Notes: generated by a model not told the origin, from the letters alone. Shown: positions 28,997 through 42,059, counted from the first letter of the stretch. The stretch is 64,000 nt of DNA from Cyrtodaria siliqua (GCA_037043455.1 JAWPHD010003094.1:62001-126000); one strand, 5' to 3'. A program made the numbers and translations.

Positions 28997-29981
28997 ATGG
29001 TGTTGAACAAAAGGACAAAACCAGAAAATGTAACAAAGAATAGGAGAAAAGGAACATACTTTCAGAAAGGATTTGATCAAAGAAGAGCAGCCGACCTACA
29101 GAAGTGGTCCAATTCGGATTCAGCAACACCACAAATGAAAAGAATGCAAAAGGATGTATATGACAGCATTGTGAGCAAGAATACAAATTCAAATGTGCTT
29201 TTGTGTGGAGCTGTCAACAAAAAAGAACCAAACACCATGATTTTGCGTCCGCGTCCATCACATGCAAGAGAGACAGCTATTGAAAAAGCCCTCAAACCTC
29301 ACAGTAGTGATACAAAACAATGTAACAACGAACTCAGTACGTACCGTATCTTCCATATGGGCAAGACGGCCGACATGTTCTTCGACAGTTACACTTCTCA
29401 TCGTGTCTGGGATGCCGGCTGTAATGGAAAATTGGAATTTGACTTAAGTTTCGAGAAACAATGGGGTTTTTGCTGGAAAGAGAGGTTCATGTGCGCTAAA
29501 TGCCAATTTACTAGCAAAGCTTACAAACTGTATGAGGAAATGAACAGAGAGAAGTGTGGAGCAAAAAATGCTGACATCAACATTTCTGTGGCTGCTGGAT
29601 TGTTGGATATTAAGTGCGGCCCAAATGACTTAAGGTTTATTATGACAAGTTTGAAAATTCCACCACCCTCATATGGTACAATGCAGAAACACAGTAATTA
29701 CGCTGCTTCAAAAACAGAAGAAGTTGCAGAGGCTAGCTTCGCCAGAGCACGGCAGCAAACAATAGATAACAATATAGCACTAGGTTTCAAACCAGACACA
29801 TCTATTCATGGGGGCATTGATTCCCAATACAATAACAGCATGAAATCCGCAGGGGAGACAACTCCTAGTCAGCCAGCAACACAAGTCAGCACTACAATTT
29901 GTGAAAAGCAGACGAAGTATCAAAAAATCATCGGCATTCAATTTAGTAGTAAACTGTGCACTAAAAATGATCACAATAAAT
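28997..29981 (+). pseudogene. Mutator-like transposase-domain gene, unit 2, exon 1
   Basis: This copy is essentially identical to exon 1 of unit 1 (330-codon ORF if read through), with the same CxxC, HGGID and splice-donor context. The intron here is only about 1.7 kb because there is no Polinton. Confidence 0.6.
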
Positions 29982-30117
29982 GTGACTAGAAGAGTGGTTG
30001 CCCGAAAAATCTGCAGAATGATGACATAATCGGTAAAAAACAACATTTCATTATATTACACATTAGCCTAACCAAAATATGTGTTTGTTTAAATCACTCG
30101 CAAGTACTCACACACTA

Positions 30118-30461
30118 CACTGCACTGCACTGCACTGCACTGCACTGCACACTACACTATACAGGATAGCATAGGATAGCAAAGGATAGCATAGGATAGC
30201 ATAGCATAGCATAGCATAGCATAGCATTAACAGCACAGCCAGAATTGCTATGTGCTTTTCAGTGGTATACGCTATGATATGCTATATGCTATGCTATGCT
30301 ATGCTATGCTATGCTATGCTATGCTATGCTATGCTATGATATGATGTGTGCTATGATGTGTGCTATGATGTGTGCAATGTTATGCTATATGATGTGTGCT
30401 ATGCTATGCTATGATATGATGTGTGATATGCTATGATGTGTGATATGCTATGCTATGCTAT

Positions 30462-30508
<47 letters not shown>

Positions 30509-30995
30509 AATGCTATGATTTGATGTGTGCTATGCTTTGCTATGCTATGCTATGATGTGTGCTATGATATGATGTGTGCTATGCTATGCTATGCTGTGTG
30601 CTATGCTATGCTATGATGTGTGCTATGCTATGATGTGTGACATGATATGCTATGCTATGCTATGCTATACAATGCTATGCTATGATGTGTGGTGAGCAAT
30701 GCTATGCTAAGCTATGCTATGCTATGCTGTGTGCTATGCTATGCTTTGCTATGATGTGTGATATGCTATGCTATGATGTGTGCAGTGCTATGCTATGCTA
30801 TGATGTGTGCTATGCTATGCTATGCTATGCTATGCTATGATGTGTGCTATGCTATGCTATGCTATGATGTGTGCTGTGCTATGCTATGATGTGTGCTATG
30901 CTGCTATGCTGTACTGTGCTATGCTGCAATGATGTACTGTGCTATGTCATGATGTTTGCTATGCTATGCTGTGCTGTGCTGTGCTGTGCTGTGCT
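30118..30995. repeat. ATGCT/TG microsatellite field in intron, unit 2
   Basis: The counterpart of 3322-4178, with the same order of motifs but different repeat counts, including a longer uninterrupted ATGCT run near 30285-30337 and a TG tract at about 30463-30507. Confidence 0.9.
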
Positions 30996-31206
30996 AGAAA
31001 GTCTCATTTCTCTACACCGGACATAAATTGGTTACCCAGAATCCTTTGCGATGTGTGTACCTATTAACAAGGCGGCACTAATAAATAGACCCGGAATTCT
31101 TTACAATTTTTTCGGATTTTTCTGACTAAAGAACCCAACAGCAGAATAGTAAAATGTGTTACAAATAACGATTAATTAAAAATCATAATTCTAATTTCCA
31201 GTATTA

Positions 31207-31212
31207 GATTTT
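31207..31212. other. Paralogous empty site of the Polinton
   Basis: In unit 2 the sequence GTATTAGATTTTACGAATTG is uninterrupted, where unit 1 carries the 21.4-kb element. This fixes both ends of the insertion. Confidence 0.93.
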
Positions 31213-31668
31213 ACGAATTGAATTTTATATTCAGTCACCGCGAAGTAGTAGGAACCGCCACATAACTATCGTGAATACATTATCCGGCCATTTGAAGTTT
31301 CCGTAAAATTGTCTTCTGCTTCGATTTTTCAATAGTTATTGAATAATAATGCATTAAATTGACTGCAAAAGTGTACATTGATACTGAAGGTAAATCGCGG
31401 TGATTGTGTCGCGGTGGTCAAAAGTTATTGTCCCCGCGTTGAGTGGACTGTCCGCCGATCGCGCGGACAAAACCAGTGTGTCCGCGGTGAGATAAAATCC
31501 CCGCGTTGAGTGTGATTAGTCGTAATCCGCATGGCAGCAACTGTACTTGATATCTATAATAAAACACCTAGCATAGAATACAGCATACAGCACACAGCAC
31601 AGCACAGCACAGCACATTTTTAAAACATTTCTTTATTATTATTAAAACAATTTCTGTTAAATTTACAG

Positions 31669-32625
31669 GCGAGGAGTATAGAGAAGCCCATGCATGTATG
31701 TCAACAATTCTTCGCGTTAAGAACCCGGTTACGATAACATGGCAACAGACGGCGACAGTCATGCATTTTTGGGTGCACGAGACGCTCAACAACAACAGCG
31801 TGCTGATACTACGGAAATGGAAAGGTCAGCCGATGTTATACACCTAACCAAATCAATGAAAAAAATAATTAAAAAAGCAATTTTTAGTAAAAAAATGTTC
31901 CCAGCAAAAAACAAAAAAGACGACAATACATACAGAATAGATTTTCTAAAGATATCGGTGACCGCGTACACATGGAGTAAAAAAAATTGCATGCAGAAGT
32001 GGGCAGCAACATATATCTACTTAAAAAAAAGCAAAATTATTAAAGACAGCAATCGTCAAATGCATTTCTGTAAAGTGTGGCGAAGCATGTCGTAAAAATT
32101 CATTTGTTTGTTCGGGATTACCACCTTCAAATTGCTGGCAGCCTAGTTTTTTGCCAAATGCAAAGAAAAAGCTTGAAATTAAAGGTTCAGACAGAACATT
32201 GCTAATGATGTGCCTCGATATCAGGCTCGGTAAATTGGCGGTTGAAAAAACCCGATTTCATGCAGATACCAACAAGCTGGAGGCATCTCATCGGGGATAT
32301 AATGTCTCGAGTCCAAAGGATGTCACTTTTGGACGAAATGCAAAAGGTCGCAAAAGGTCGCAAACTAAGCGCAGCCGCCCGATTGAATGATGGTCGTGCA
32401 AATTCAGCACTAGAAAAAGCAGCTGCAGTTGGAGCGCCACACCGAGGAAACATGAAGGTTTTGCGCACTTTAAAACAATTGCAGGGCAAAAATGACTACG
32501 ACAAATTGAGACAAAAATCACACAAATACAAAACAAGACGGTACCAAATAAAATTAGAAAAATTCAAAGCATATGACGAAAAGCGCCAGGGTTTAATAAC
32601 CTACGCGACCAATGTTCTAGACTAG
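31669..32625 (+). pseudogene. Mutator-like transposase-domain gene, unit 2, exon 2 (more decayed)
   Basis: The exon starts after the same TTTACAG acceptor. It has the frame changes seen in unit 1 plus its own damage: a lost base near 31920 shifts the frame, a TAA appears at about 31978, and a 9-bp duplication (repeated AAAGGTCGC) occurs near 32345. It looks less constrained than unit 1, which supports pseudogene status for at least this copy. Confidence 0.6.
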
Positions 32626-33046
32626 ATAAATAAAAGGGGCATGTCTTTGAATTACATACATTATTTTATGCATTTTCAATTATAGCAGTTGAAGTAGGTG
32701 GGTGGGGTACACTTTTAACATTGATAATACTGGAGATAAGCAATTTTAATCAAAACACCAACCTTCAACTGTAGCAGGCAATCTTGGTACTGTCCATGAT
32801 GTACACAGGTCTTCGGAATACTGTAGGTACATAGTTTTCTCTCTAAATTAATGGAATGGGGTTCCAAACTCAGATGATCCGGTCGCAAACATAGGCTGTT
32901 GTGGGAGATGACTTACATCCATGTTTCGTGGAATGTTAGATACTTGATGTACACACATGTACATTGCTCTTTGAGCTGTGTCGTTTAACTGTGTATATCC
33001 ACCACTTCCATCATACTGACGCATGCTCTGTCATCCATATTGTAAT

Positions 33047-33750
33047 CCAGAACGGGGTTTCGACAGTCCATATTCAACATTGTAAAGAATGCAATCCGTA
33101 TTCCTCACTGAATAGTCTATTTTCGTTTGTAATATCATTAAATATTTGTTAAAATCCAATGTTGGTTCACTGAAAGTCATCCTAAAATGTTAAAATGAAC
33201 TTTTTCACACACTTGAACACTGAAACTGGGAAATATTAATCCATGTCAAGGGAGGCATGCCTTGTAAGCGTCTAATGATGGAGTCCTTTCAAGGTCTCAC
33301 TACACAGTACACTTTTACTATGTTGGCCTATATGACAAAAGTTTACTGGGCCATTTCGAACCTAAAGTTTCCCAGCTAAAAGTCACTTATTTATGAAACA
33401 CAGTCATTTGCCCACACAAAAATGTACAAAATATGGTACGTTGACCAGGATGTTTTTTTTTTAATTGGAGTGGTGGCATCCTTTGCACTATTTTGGGCTT
33501 TTACTCCAGAGTTTGTACCAGAATTCCTACACTGCTTCAACCCCCATAAAACTATCATATTCTGGTGTCAGTGTCGTCTAATAGCTGCACAGCCAATTTC
33601 AGACTGTGTTCATCTCACCTGCAACAGCAATACATATATCTGTCAGCAATTATTAAAAATATTTAAAACCGAACAACACACTACTACTTTTTATGGCGCA
33701 AATTTTATCCTACCGTGGCTTTCAAGGGAGCTAACTGTGTAGTGAGACCT
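33047..33750. repeat. Tandem segmental duplication, partial unit 3
   Basis: The first 704 bases of the unit are repeated a third time with very few changes. Identity stops exactly at the right end of the MITE-like element (33750). A different repeat family follows. Confidence 0.93.
33292..33750. mobile_element. MITE-like element, copy in unit 3, at the duplication edge
   Basis: The same 459-bp inverted-repeat element. Its right terminus is the last base shared with the other units, so the breakpoint coincides with the element end. Confidence 0.6.
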
Positions 33751-34412
33751 ATACATGCTTACATGCAAACCTAAATCTGCCTTTATTGTACATTTTATGG
33801 GCCATCACAATTTGGGTTCCATGGGAGCCCAGAATTTGCAGAAGACAAAATTACTTATCCAACCCTTTACAACATACTATAAGGAAACCAATTCCAAAAT
33901 TTAGTGTAGCTAGGACAAGAATTGTAAGAGATATAGACCTGTAAACACAGCTTACATGCAAAATTTGATGTGAAACAGACATATTTTAAGGGCTATCAGA
34001 ATTTGGGTTCCATGGGAGCCCAGGGGTTACAGGAACCAAAATTACTTAAGCAGCCCTTATGATAATGCTATAAGGAAGCTAATGGCCAAATTTGGTTGTG
34101 CTAGGGTAAGAATTGTAAGAGATATAGATTTGTAAACACAGCTTACATGCAAAATTTGATGTGAAACAGACATATTTTAAGGGCCATCAGAATTTGGGTT
34201 CCATGGGAGCCCATGGGTTACAGGAACCAAAATTGCTTATGCAGCCCTGAAGATAATGCTATAAGGAAGCCCATGAACAAATTTGGTTGTGCTAGGACAA
34301 GAAATGTAAGAGATATAGACTTGTAAACACAGCATACACGCAAACCTTGTTGTGGGACGCCGACGCCGGGGTGATTACATAAGCTCTCTTATTCTTCGAA
34401 TAGTCAAGCTAA
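33751..34412. repeat. 191-bp tandem repeats with a Helentron-like 3' end
   Basis: About 3.5 units of 191 bp (GTAAACACAGC recurs at 33941, 34132 and 34323). The array ends in GACGCCGACGCCGG, a TATTCTTCGAATA hairpin and CAAGCTAA. The same type of ending occurs at 47000-47041. Confidence 0.7.
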
Positions 34413-35230
34413 AAAAAGTATAAAAGGGGCCATAGTTTTGTTAAATTAAAGCATGAGTTATACAACCTGGCTGTATGATGTTGCCTAATGATGTGAGAAT
34501 ATAAGAATCTTTCATGGGTATCCGGTGAAGATAGGGAATTCCAACCCGAGGTATACCTGTTTTTATCAGAACCGAGGCTACCGAGCGTGTCGAGGTTCCG
34601 ATTAAAACACTTATACCGAGGGTTGGAATTCCCTATCTGAACCAAATACCCATGATAGATTCTTTTTCTTGCATATCAGAGACATGTTGTGCATCGACGC
34701 CGCCATTTACTAAAGTTCTACATTTTCCTGCATACCGGATGTTGGCGTGCGTGAATTTTATCTCGACCTAGGGTAAGATGGAAATATCTAGCCCCTGTAA
34801 AATGACAGATTGGTATGCAAGAAGATTTAATCCATTATGTGAAGTATTTTCGCAGATATAAGCTTACATACTAACTTAAACCAAATATTCTAAGTATTAT
34901 AAAGGGGCCATGATTTTGTTACAATAAAAGCATGCGTTACAAAACCTGGCTGCATGATGTTGTCTAATATGATGTCGAATACATGTGTGAAATTTCAATC
35001 GATTATGTAAAGTAGTTTCCAAGATACAATCTTATATACAAACTTTGACCAAATATTCTAAGTAAAAAAGGGACCATAATTTTGTTAAAATAATAGACAT
35101 CGAATAAGTCGAACTAAAAATTAAACATAGTCACTAAACTACGAAAACAAAACAAAATGTTTACTAAAGCAATGTAATGAAACTGACTGGTTGTTTTAAT
35201 TTTCATATTCTGTACAAATGTTAAATGAAG
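34413..35230. other. Diverged short repeats, no gene
   Basis: Two copies of a GGGCCATAATTTTGTTA-type repeat flank the foldback element. No coding ORF seen. Confidence 0.5.
34503..34663. repeat. Foldback (MITE-like) element
   Basis: The two halves are inverse copies with a few mismatches: AGAATCT, CATGGGTAT and TAGGGAATTCCAACCC on the left meet GGGTTGGAATTCCCTA, ATACCCATG and AGATTCT on the right. The CG-rich centre (CCGAGCGTGTCGAGG) is itself partly palindromic. About 160 bp. Confidence 0.65.
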
Positions 35231-35330
35231 AAAGTGGCCGAGGTAGCTTAGTGGGCAAGAACGGGGCTTTGGAGCTACACATCGCTCATGGGTTTGCTCT
35301 CAGCTGGCAGAGGCATGTGTGATTGGAAAC
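35231..35330 (+). repeat. Possible tRNA-derived SINE head
   Basis: GTGGCCGAGGTAGCTTAGTG resembles a tRNA start with an A box. A degenerate B-box-like stretch (GGGTTTGCTCTC) follows about 45 bp on. No clear tail or target duplication. Confidence 0.3.
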
Positions 35331-35687
35331 GTCAGACACAATGAAAACATATTTTGTTTGATCTAATATGTTAATACCTTTGTTAAAAGGCCAAACAATT
35401 CTCCTTGAATCAAACTTGTACGCAAAGTTATTCCCCTTGTTTTGGTTTAAACAGCATTTCCGGGTCTTGTGGTTTAAACTTTGATTTAACACAGTTTTGT
35501 TCTATTTAAATAAACAGAAGATAACCTCAGCACAAAAAAACAGAGAAAGTAAGCTGACCTGTTCACTCACTTTTGCGCCATACAGCTTTCAAGAATGAAT
35601 ATTTTCAGATTACCTCCCTTTATAATACAAATATAGTGATTTTGCAATTTGAATAAAACATGTTTTAGCACCAACACACAAACTCTG

Positions 35688-37732
35688 TTTTTTTTGTTTT
35701 TTTATAAAACTTTATTGATATTTACAACAATAATAACAATATTATACATATAAACATATGTTGATAATATATGCATTAAATATCACTTTCTGATCACTTA
35801 CATTAAGTATAGTTTTGTCGTTCAAACGAATTAGATATCAATCAATAACTTGTAAAACAATTGTACTATTCGTGTGTTGAATGATTTGCAGCGCTCCTTT
35901 ATATAACGGAATAAAATAGAGTATTCGTATTTAAACGAGGCCAATATATCCACACGGTTTGTTCTACACTCGCTTATAAAATACGATTTAAATATACAGA
36001 ACCCAACAAGTGCTAAAATCTCGTTTACATCATAATATTCATTAGAGTTTATTTTATATCCGATTACAATATTTTTAAGCGTTTTCATTGTCGCCAAGAT
36101 GCCACATTTTCTGAACAAATATGTTATCTTCTCCCAAAAAGGTTCAACTTCTTCACAGTCTATGAAAAAGTGTTTATATGTTTCCGTTTCACCACATACT
36201 CGACAAAATGGATTTGCGCTGATCTTCCATATATATTGCATTTCCATAGAACAATTCGGTGTATTAGTTTATACTTAAACTGCTTAATTCGGTTATCTTT
36301 TAACGTGTGAATATGTTTATACACATGTTCCCAGATGAATGTAGTAGTAAAGTATGTATTCCAATAAGTATGAAAATATGGTTTAGAGAACTTTTTATTT
36401 ACTAAGCATTTATACATTTTCTTAGAATCTGTTGCTTTCAGGTCTACTGCTTTTCCTTTTGCGAAATAAATCTGTAGTTTAAGTTCTGTTTTAATACGAG
36501 TCTTTTTTGAATGCTCCAATTTTAATATTGTTTTCCATGCCTTTGGAATTACATGTTTGACTGTATTTATTTGAGATATCCAGTTTGATTTATCGGCCAG
36601 TTTATCGAGTATATGAGTTTCTGCTATTTCACCATTTTCATTTATTATATCATTTATGAAAATCAGATCTGATTTAATCCAGTTTTTGAAAATCAGACCT
36701 TTGCCTTTTGTTTTCAGTTCTTTGTTTCCCCATATTATTTGTTTTCTTATGACTTTAAAATTATCAAATTTCATGTAAGTTGTTTGGCTTACGTGTATCC
36801 AACTTTTGATCAAATCTACATAAAAGTCCGGTATAGTCTGGTAATTCGGGATCATTTTAATGTTATCTATATTCATATGAAAAATCAAATAATCTACCAA
36901 AGGTATCCAGAAAATATCTTGGTAAAACCTTCCAGTTAGCTTCCTCATTATCTGTTTTAAGTGATATAAAGAAAGATGCAGGATCACACATTTCAATACC
37001 GCTGCTCAATTTGTCACCTATTAATGTAGTCCTTTTTATTTTTTTGCGTTTTCCACTCCAAAGGAATGAAAACATCATTGAATTTAATTTATTTAAAATA
37101 TATTGCGGCATTACCAATGACTGAACAAGATATACAAACTTCGGCAACAAAAGTGTTTTAATTATCTGAATTTTTCCAAAGAAGGTTAATTTTCTTTTTT
37201 GCCAATTTTTAATAGTATTTTCGCAATTTTCTAATTTAGTGTTCCAATTCAGTTCATTGCATTTTTGTTTATCATGTCCAAAATAAATACCTAGTGCTTT
37301 TATTGGCGTTTCTGGCCAATTAATATTTCCAACCTTATCTTTACATGATTTTAGTTTCCCAATCCAAAGCCCTTCTGTTTTATTATGATTTAAGATCAAC
37401 CCCGAATGTTTTCCGAATTCTTCTATTAGATGGAGAGCAATCAATATTTCATTCTTTGAGTTTAAAAATAATGTCGTTCATCAGCAAGTTGGGTAATTTT
37501 GATTGATTTTATTCCATTGGATGTTTTTACTTTTATACCCTTTAACTCTTGATCGTTTCTTATGTTTAAGGCCATGATTTCAGCAACAAGTATAAAAAGT
37601 AGGGCGGATATTGGACATCCTTGTCGTATACCTCTGTTGAGTTTAAAGAAGTCAGATTTCCATCCGTTATTAATAACGCATGCATTACTTTTATTATACA
37701 AGGTTTTTATCCAATTGATAAAGGATGCTTTA
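35688..37732 (-). mobile_element. 5'-truncated LINE (RT and C-terminal region), degenerate
   Basis: On the minus strand four ORF pieces in shifted frames give consecutive parts of a LINE ORF2: RT with RGIRQGCPISALLFILVAEI (37462-37732), the thumb region with a KALGIYFG motif (36863-37444), a connecting part (36160-36996), and a Cys-rich end, FCRVCGETETYKHFFIDCEE (35831-36247), like zf-RVT. The expected FADD catalytic box is degraded (LADERHYF). An AATAAA and A-rich tail lie at about 35690-35715. AAACTCTG flanks both ends (35680-35687 and 37733-37740), an 8-bp target duplication. L1/Tx1-like by appearance; clade uncertain. Confidence 0.85.
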
Positions 37733-37740
37733 AAACTCTG

Positions 37741-38870
37741 GTTTTTGATGATTATTAATATTGATCAGAATGATCGAGTGATAAGTATAAAATGATGAAA
37801 TTGTATCTAGATTGGTGTACAAAGTGTAACAAAGTCAACCCTATGCAAATCTCATCTTAAAATGCGGAAGTTTCTTTTTTTGTTCAGTATATGTGTTAAT
37901 AGGACATAAACATTTTATTTCATTGAAATAAAGAAAATGGTCTTCCAGAACAGTTCATAATCACTCACCACTAATTTACTACCTTGACTATTGACCTGAA
38001 AATGTAAAAGGGTAATTCTCACTTAATGGGCAGTACACCTTTAAAGTTTCATGAGTGTGTCGGAAGACGCTAAGTACTTACGGAGTGAAGAAAAAATCAT
38101 GAACCGCCCATGATGACCCTAACCTTTAAGCTAGTGACCTGAAAAAGTAAAGAGGTCATCCTCACTTCATGCGCCGTCCACCTGTGAAGTTTCACAAATG
38201 TGGCGGCAGATGTGGAGGACTTGAATTTTTTCATTGTCCACGGTGACCTTGAACTTTGAACAGTATAGGCAGAGCTCTAGATAAGCTGTGTATACATGTA
38301 ATTTACGCAAATATATGAGCCACAAAAAATATTAATTGTTGGGGCACATAAGACCAAATCCTTTGCCCTGCATTGAGCAAAATGGCAGTTGAACACAAAT
38401 TATTGCAAGTCACCTAAGTACCCATGTAGAGTTGCCCCTTTACACTAGAGTAACAAAACCTGCTTTATAAATGCATTCACATTTGGACAAGACAGTAATA
38501 TTTGTCTGTGTTTTTTTACCCGATTACCCACTACGGACTCCCAGCAGATGGAACCAAAATATGAAAACTTTTTGTGCATCTACACATCCTTAGCTAAGAA
38601 ATACATCACACAAAAGAACATGAAGTCGCAAAGGGTATGGAGGGAGTTAGCATCACAAGGCAGAAACTCTGTTAAAATAAACTACTGCAAGATTCGAAAG
38701 TTCCACCCCTGTAGAGAGGCCCCTTTATGCAGGCAGTCAAAACTCATTTTATATAATTATGTTGTGCCTGACAAGTCCCTAAATAACCATACCATATTAG
38801 AACTAGAGGTTCTTTTTAGTAACTAGATGGGTGTTCCACAGAACACATGCATCACCTGTCAGCGCTTTGT
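37741..38870. other. No recognised gene
   Basis: Two diverged ~110-bp repeats (AAGTTTCATGAGTGT / AAGTTTCACAAATGT) occur at 38040-38240. A 92-codon ORF at 38548-38826 is not recognised and has no supporting feature. Confidence 0.4.
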
Positions 38871-39600
38871 CAGTATAACAAGTTTTTTTGGACCCAGATA
38901 AATGACCTTGACAAACTGGCCCGACTAAGTTTTCCAACAAGAGAAAGTTATAGCCATCGGTAAGTTTTTGTGAAGAAAAAAACGAGTATTTAACCCATAT
39001 AATGACCTTCAGTGTGCCCTTGACCTTTATATTTTAGTATGGCCATGTCGATGTTGTCATAACAAGTGTATATTGAAAGATTGATGAAGAAATAAAAAGA
39101 ATTGAGAAAGTTATAACCAACGATAAGTTTTCGTGAAGAAAAAAGAAAAGAAACCCTGTATTTAACCCATATAATGACCTTCAGTGTGACCTCGACCTTT
39201 ATTTCAGTATGGTTATTTGATGAGTATATATTGAAAGTTTGATGAAGAAATATCAAGAAATGAGTTATAGAAAACGTTAAGTTTTCATGAAGAAAAAATG
39301 TGTATTTAACCCATATAATGACCTTCAGTCAACCTTTATATTTTAGTATGGTCATGTCGATGCTGTCATGATGAGTATATATTGAAAGTTTGATGAAGAA
39401 ATATAAAAAAATGAGTTATAACCAATGTTAAGTTTTCTGCTCTCCTATAAATGGTTTTCTGCTCTCCTATAAATGGAGGAAATAAAGATTATTATTATTA
39501 TTATTATTATTATTATTGTCATGATGAGTATATATTGAAAGATTGATGAAGAAATATCAAGAAATGAGAAAGTTATAGCCTATGTTAATTTTTCTTAACG
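38870..39600. repeat. ~150-bp diverged tandem repeats with an ATT microsatellite
   Basis: Units around ACCCATATAATGACCTTCAG, with a TCTCCTATAAATGG repeat pair and (ATT)n at 39485-39518 that looks like the tail of a small retroposon. Confidence 0.6.
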
Positions 39601-39788
39601 GACTGACGGACAGGATGACGGACGACAAAGTGATGCCTAGGTATCGCTTCGAAAAGGCGACACATAAACAGATGTCTCCCCCACTGTCGAAAAGGCCATT
39701 CAACTTGAACACGTTAATGATATATGCAACCTGGCTGAGGAGAACTAGTCTGGACAAAGTTTGTGTATTAAAACCTTTAAACAACTCG

Positions 39789-39873
39789 ATAACAAGAGCT
39801 GTCAGAGGACAGCGCAGCTCGACTACTGGAATTTTCAGAGAACAAGAAATGATTCACCCAGCATACATAAAAA
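39789..39873. mobile_element. 5' fragment of a second Helentron-like family
   Basis: ACAAGAGCTGTCAGAGGACA has the same layout as the other left ends (ACAAGAG plus hairpin GCTGTC/GACAGC, then a CTACTGG box) but another stem sequence. It is broken by the element starting at 39874. Confidence 0.5.
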
Positions 39874-42059
39874 ACAAGAGGCCCAAGAGGGCCTGTGAAC
39901 GCTCTACTGGCTGTTATACCATTGATGAATCGAGTCGTACTACATGGTGTCTAGAGTGTACACAAGGTTTTTCAAGTATTTGACCTAGTGACCTAGTTTT
40001 TGACCCCATGGGACCCATTTTCGAACTTGACCAAAATATAATTAAGACAACATTTCGACAAAGTTTCATCAAGATCGGGTCAGAAATATGGCCTCTAGAG
40101 TGTACTAGTGATCTAGTTTTTGACCCTGTGTGACCCATTTTCGAACTTTAGCAAGCTATAATTGAGACAAATATTCTGATAAAATTGCATCAAGATCGGG
40201 TCAAAAATATGGCCTCTAGAGTGTACACACGTTTTTTCCAAAGTTTGACCTAGTGACCTAGTTTTTAACACCATGTGACCCATTTTTGAACTTGACCAAG
40301 ATATAATTAAGACAAACATTTTGACAAAGAGTGTACACAAGGTTTTTCCAATATTTGACCTAGTGACCTAGTTTAACCCCATGTGACCCATTTTCAAACT
40401 TGACCAAGATATAATTAAGACAAACATTCTGACAAAGTTGCATCAAGCTCGGGTCAAAAATATGGCCTCTGGAGTGTACACAAGGTTTTTCCAATATTTG
40501 ACCTAGTGACCTAGTTTTTAACTTCATGTGACCCATTTCCGAACTTGATCAAGATATAATTAAGATAAACAACTTGACAAAATTTCATCAAGATTGGGTA
40601 ACAAATATGACCTCTAGAGTGTACACAAGTTTTTTCAAGTATTTGACCTAGTGACCTAGTTTTTGACCCCACATGACCCATTTTTGAACTTGACCGAGAT
40701 TTCATTGAGACAAACATTCTGACAAAGTTTCATCAAGATCGGGTCAAAAATATGGCCTCTAGAGTGTACACACGGTTTTTCCAAAGTTTGACCTAGTGAC
40801 CTAGTTTTTAACACCATGTGACCCATTTTTGAACTTGACCAAGATATAATTAAGACAAACATTTTGACAAAGTTTCATCAAGATTGGGTCAGAAATACGG
40901 CTTCTAGAGTGTACACAAGGTTTTTCAAGTATTTGACCTAGTGACCTAGTTTTTAACCCCATGTGACCCATTTTCAAACTTGACCAAGATATAATTAAGA
41001 CAAACATTCTGACAAAGTTGCATCAAGCTCGGGTCAAAAATATGGCCTCTAGAGGGTACACAAGGTTTTTCCAATATTTGACCTAGTGACCTAGTTTTTG
41101 ACCCCACATGACCCATTTTCGAACTTGACCGAGATTTCATTGAGACAAACAATTAAGATAAACATTCTGACAAAGTTGCATCAAGCTCGGGTCAAAAATA
41201 TGGCCTCTAGAGTGTACACAAGGTTTTTCCAATATTTGACCTAGTGACCTAGTTTTTAACTTCATGTGACCCATGTTCGAACTTGATCAAGATATAATTA
41301 AGATAAACAATTTGACAAAGTTTCATCAAGATTGGGTAACAAATATGACCTCTAGAGTGTACACAAGTTTTTTCAAGTATTTGACCTAGTGACCTAGTTT
41401 TTGACCCCACATGACCCATTTTTAAACTTGACCGAGATTTCATTAAGACAAACATTCTGACAAAGTTTCATCAAGATCGGGTCAAAAATATGGCCTCTAG
41501 AGTGTACACACGATTTTTCCAAAGTTTGACCTAGTGACCTAGTTTTTAATACCATGTGACCCATTTTTGAACTTGACCAAGATATAATTAAGACAAACAT
41601 TTTGACAAAGTTTCATCAAGATTGGGTCAGAAATACGGCTTCTAGAGTGTACACAAGGTTTTTCAAGTATTTGACCTAGTGACCTAGTTTTTAACCCCAT
41701 GTGACCCATTTTCAAACTTGACCAAGATATAACTAAGACAAACATTCTGACAAAGTTGCATCAAGCTCGGGTCAAAAATATGGCCTTTAGAGTGTACACA
41801 AGGTTTTTCCAATATTTGACCTAGTGACCTAGTTTTTAACTTCACATGACCCATTTTCGAACTTGACCGAGATTTCATTGAGACAAACATTCTGACAAAG
41901 TTTCATGATGATTGCATCAGAAATGTGGTCTCTAGAGTGTACACAAGCAAAAGTTAACGGACGGACGACGGACGACGGACGACGGACGACGGACGGACGA
42001 CGGAAGACGGACAACACACCATCCCATAAGCTCTGCTGGCCCTTGGCCAGTAGAGCTAA
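39874..42059. mobile_element. Pearl/Helentron-like element (145-bp core), sister of 6609-9616
   Basis: Has both ends intact: ACAAGAGGCCCAAGAGGGCC on the left, GGCCAGTAGAGCTAA on the right. The first units match those of the copy inside the Polinton nearly base for base. The core has 145-bp units and ends in a GGACGACGG microsatellite. It lacks the (GT)n tract. Confidence 0.82.

Larger units (their letters stand above)
27631..33046. repeat. Tandem segmental duplication, unit 2 (5416 bp, no Polinton)
   Basis: This is a full copy of the unit, lacking both the Polinton and the 840-bp insertion found in unit 1. It therefore supplies the pre-insertion sequence for both events. Differences from unit 1 are otherwise scattered point changes, small indels and microsatellite length changes. 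Confidence 0.95.

Noticed and set aside
35231..35330. A genuine tRNA gene
   Set aside because: Only the first part resembles a tRNA; the B box and acceptor stem do not fit. Kept only as a weak SINE candidate.
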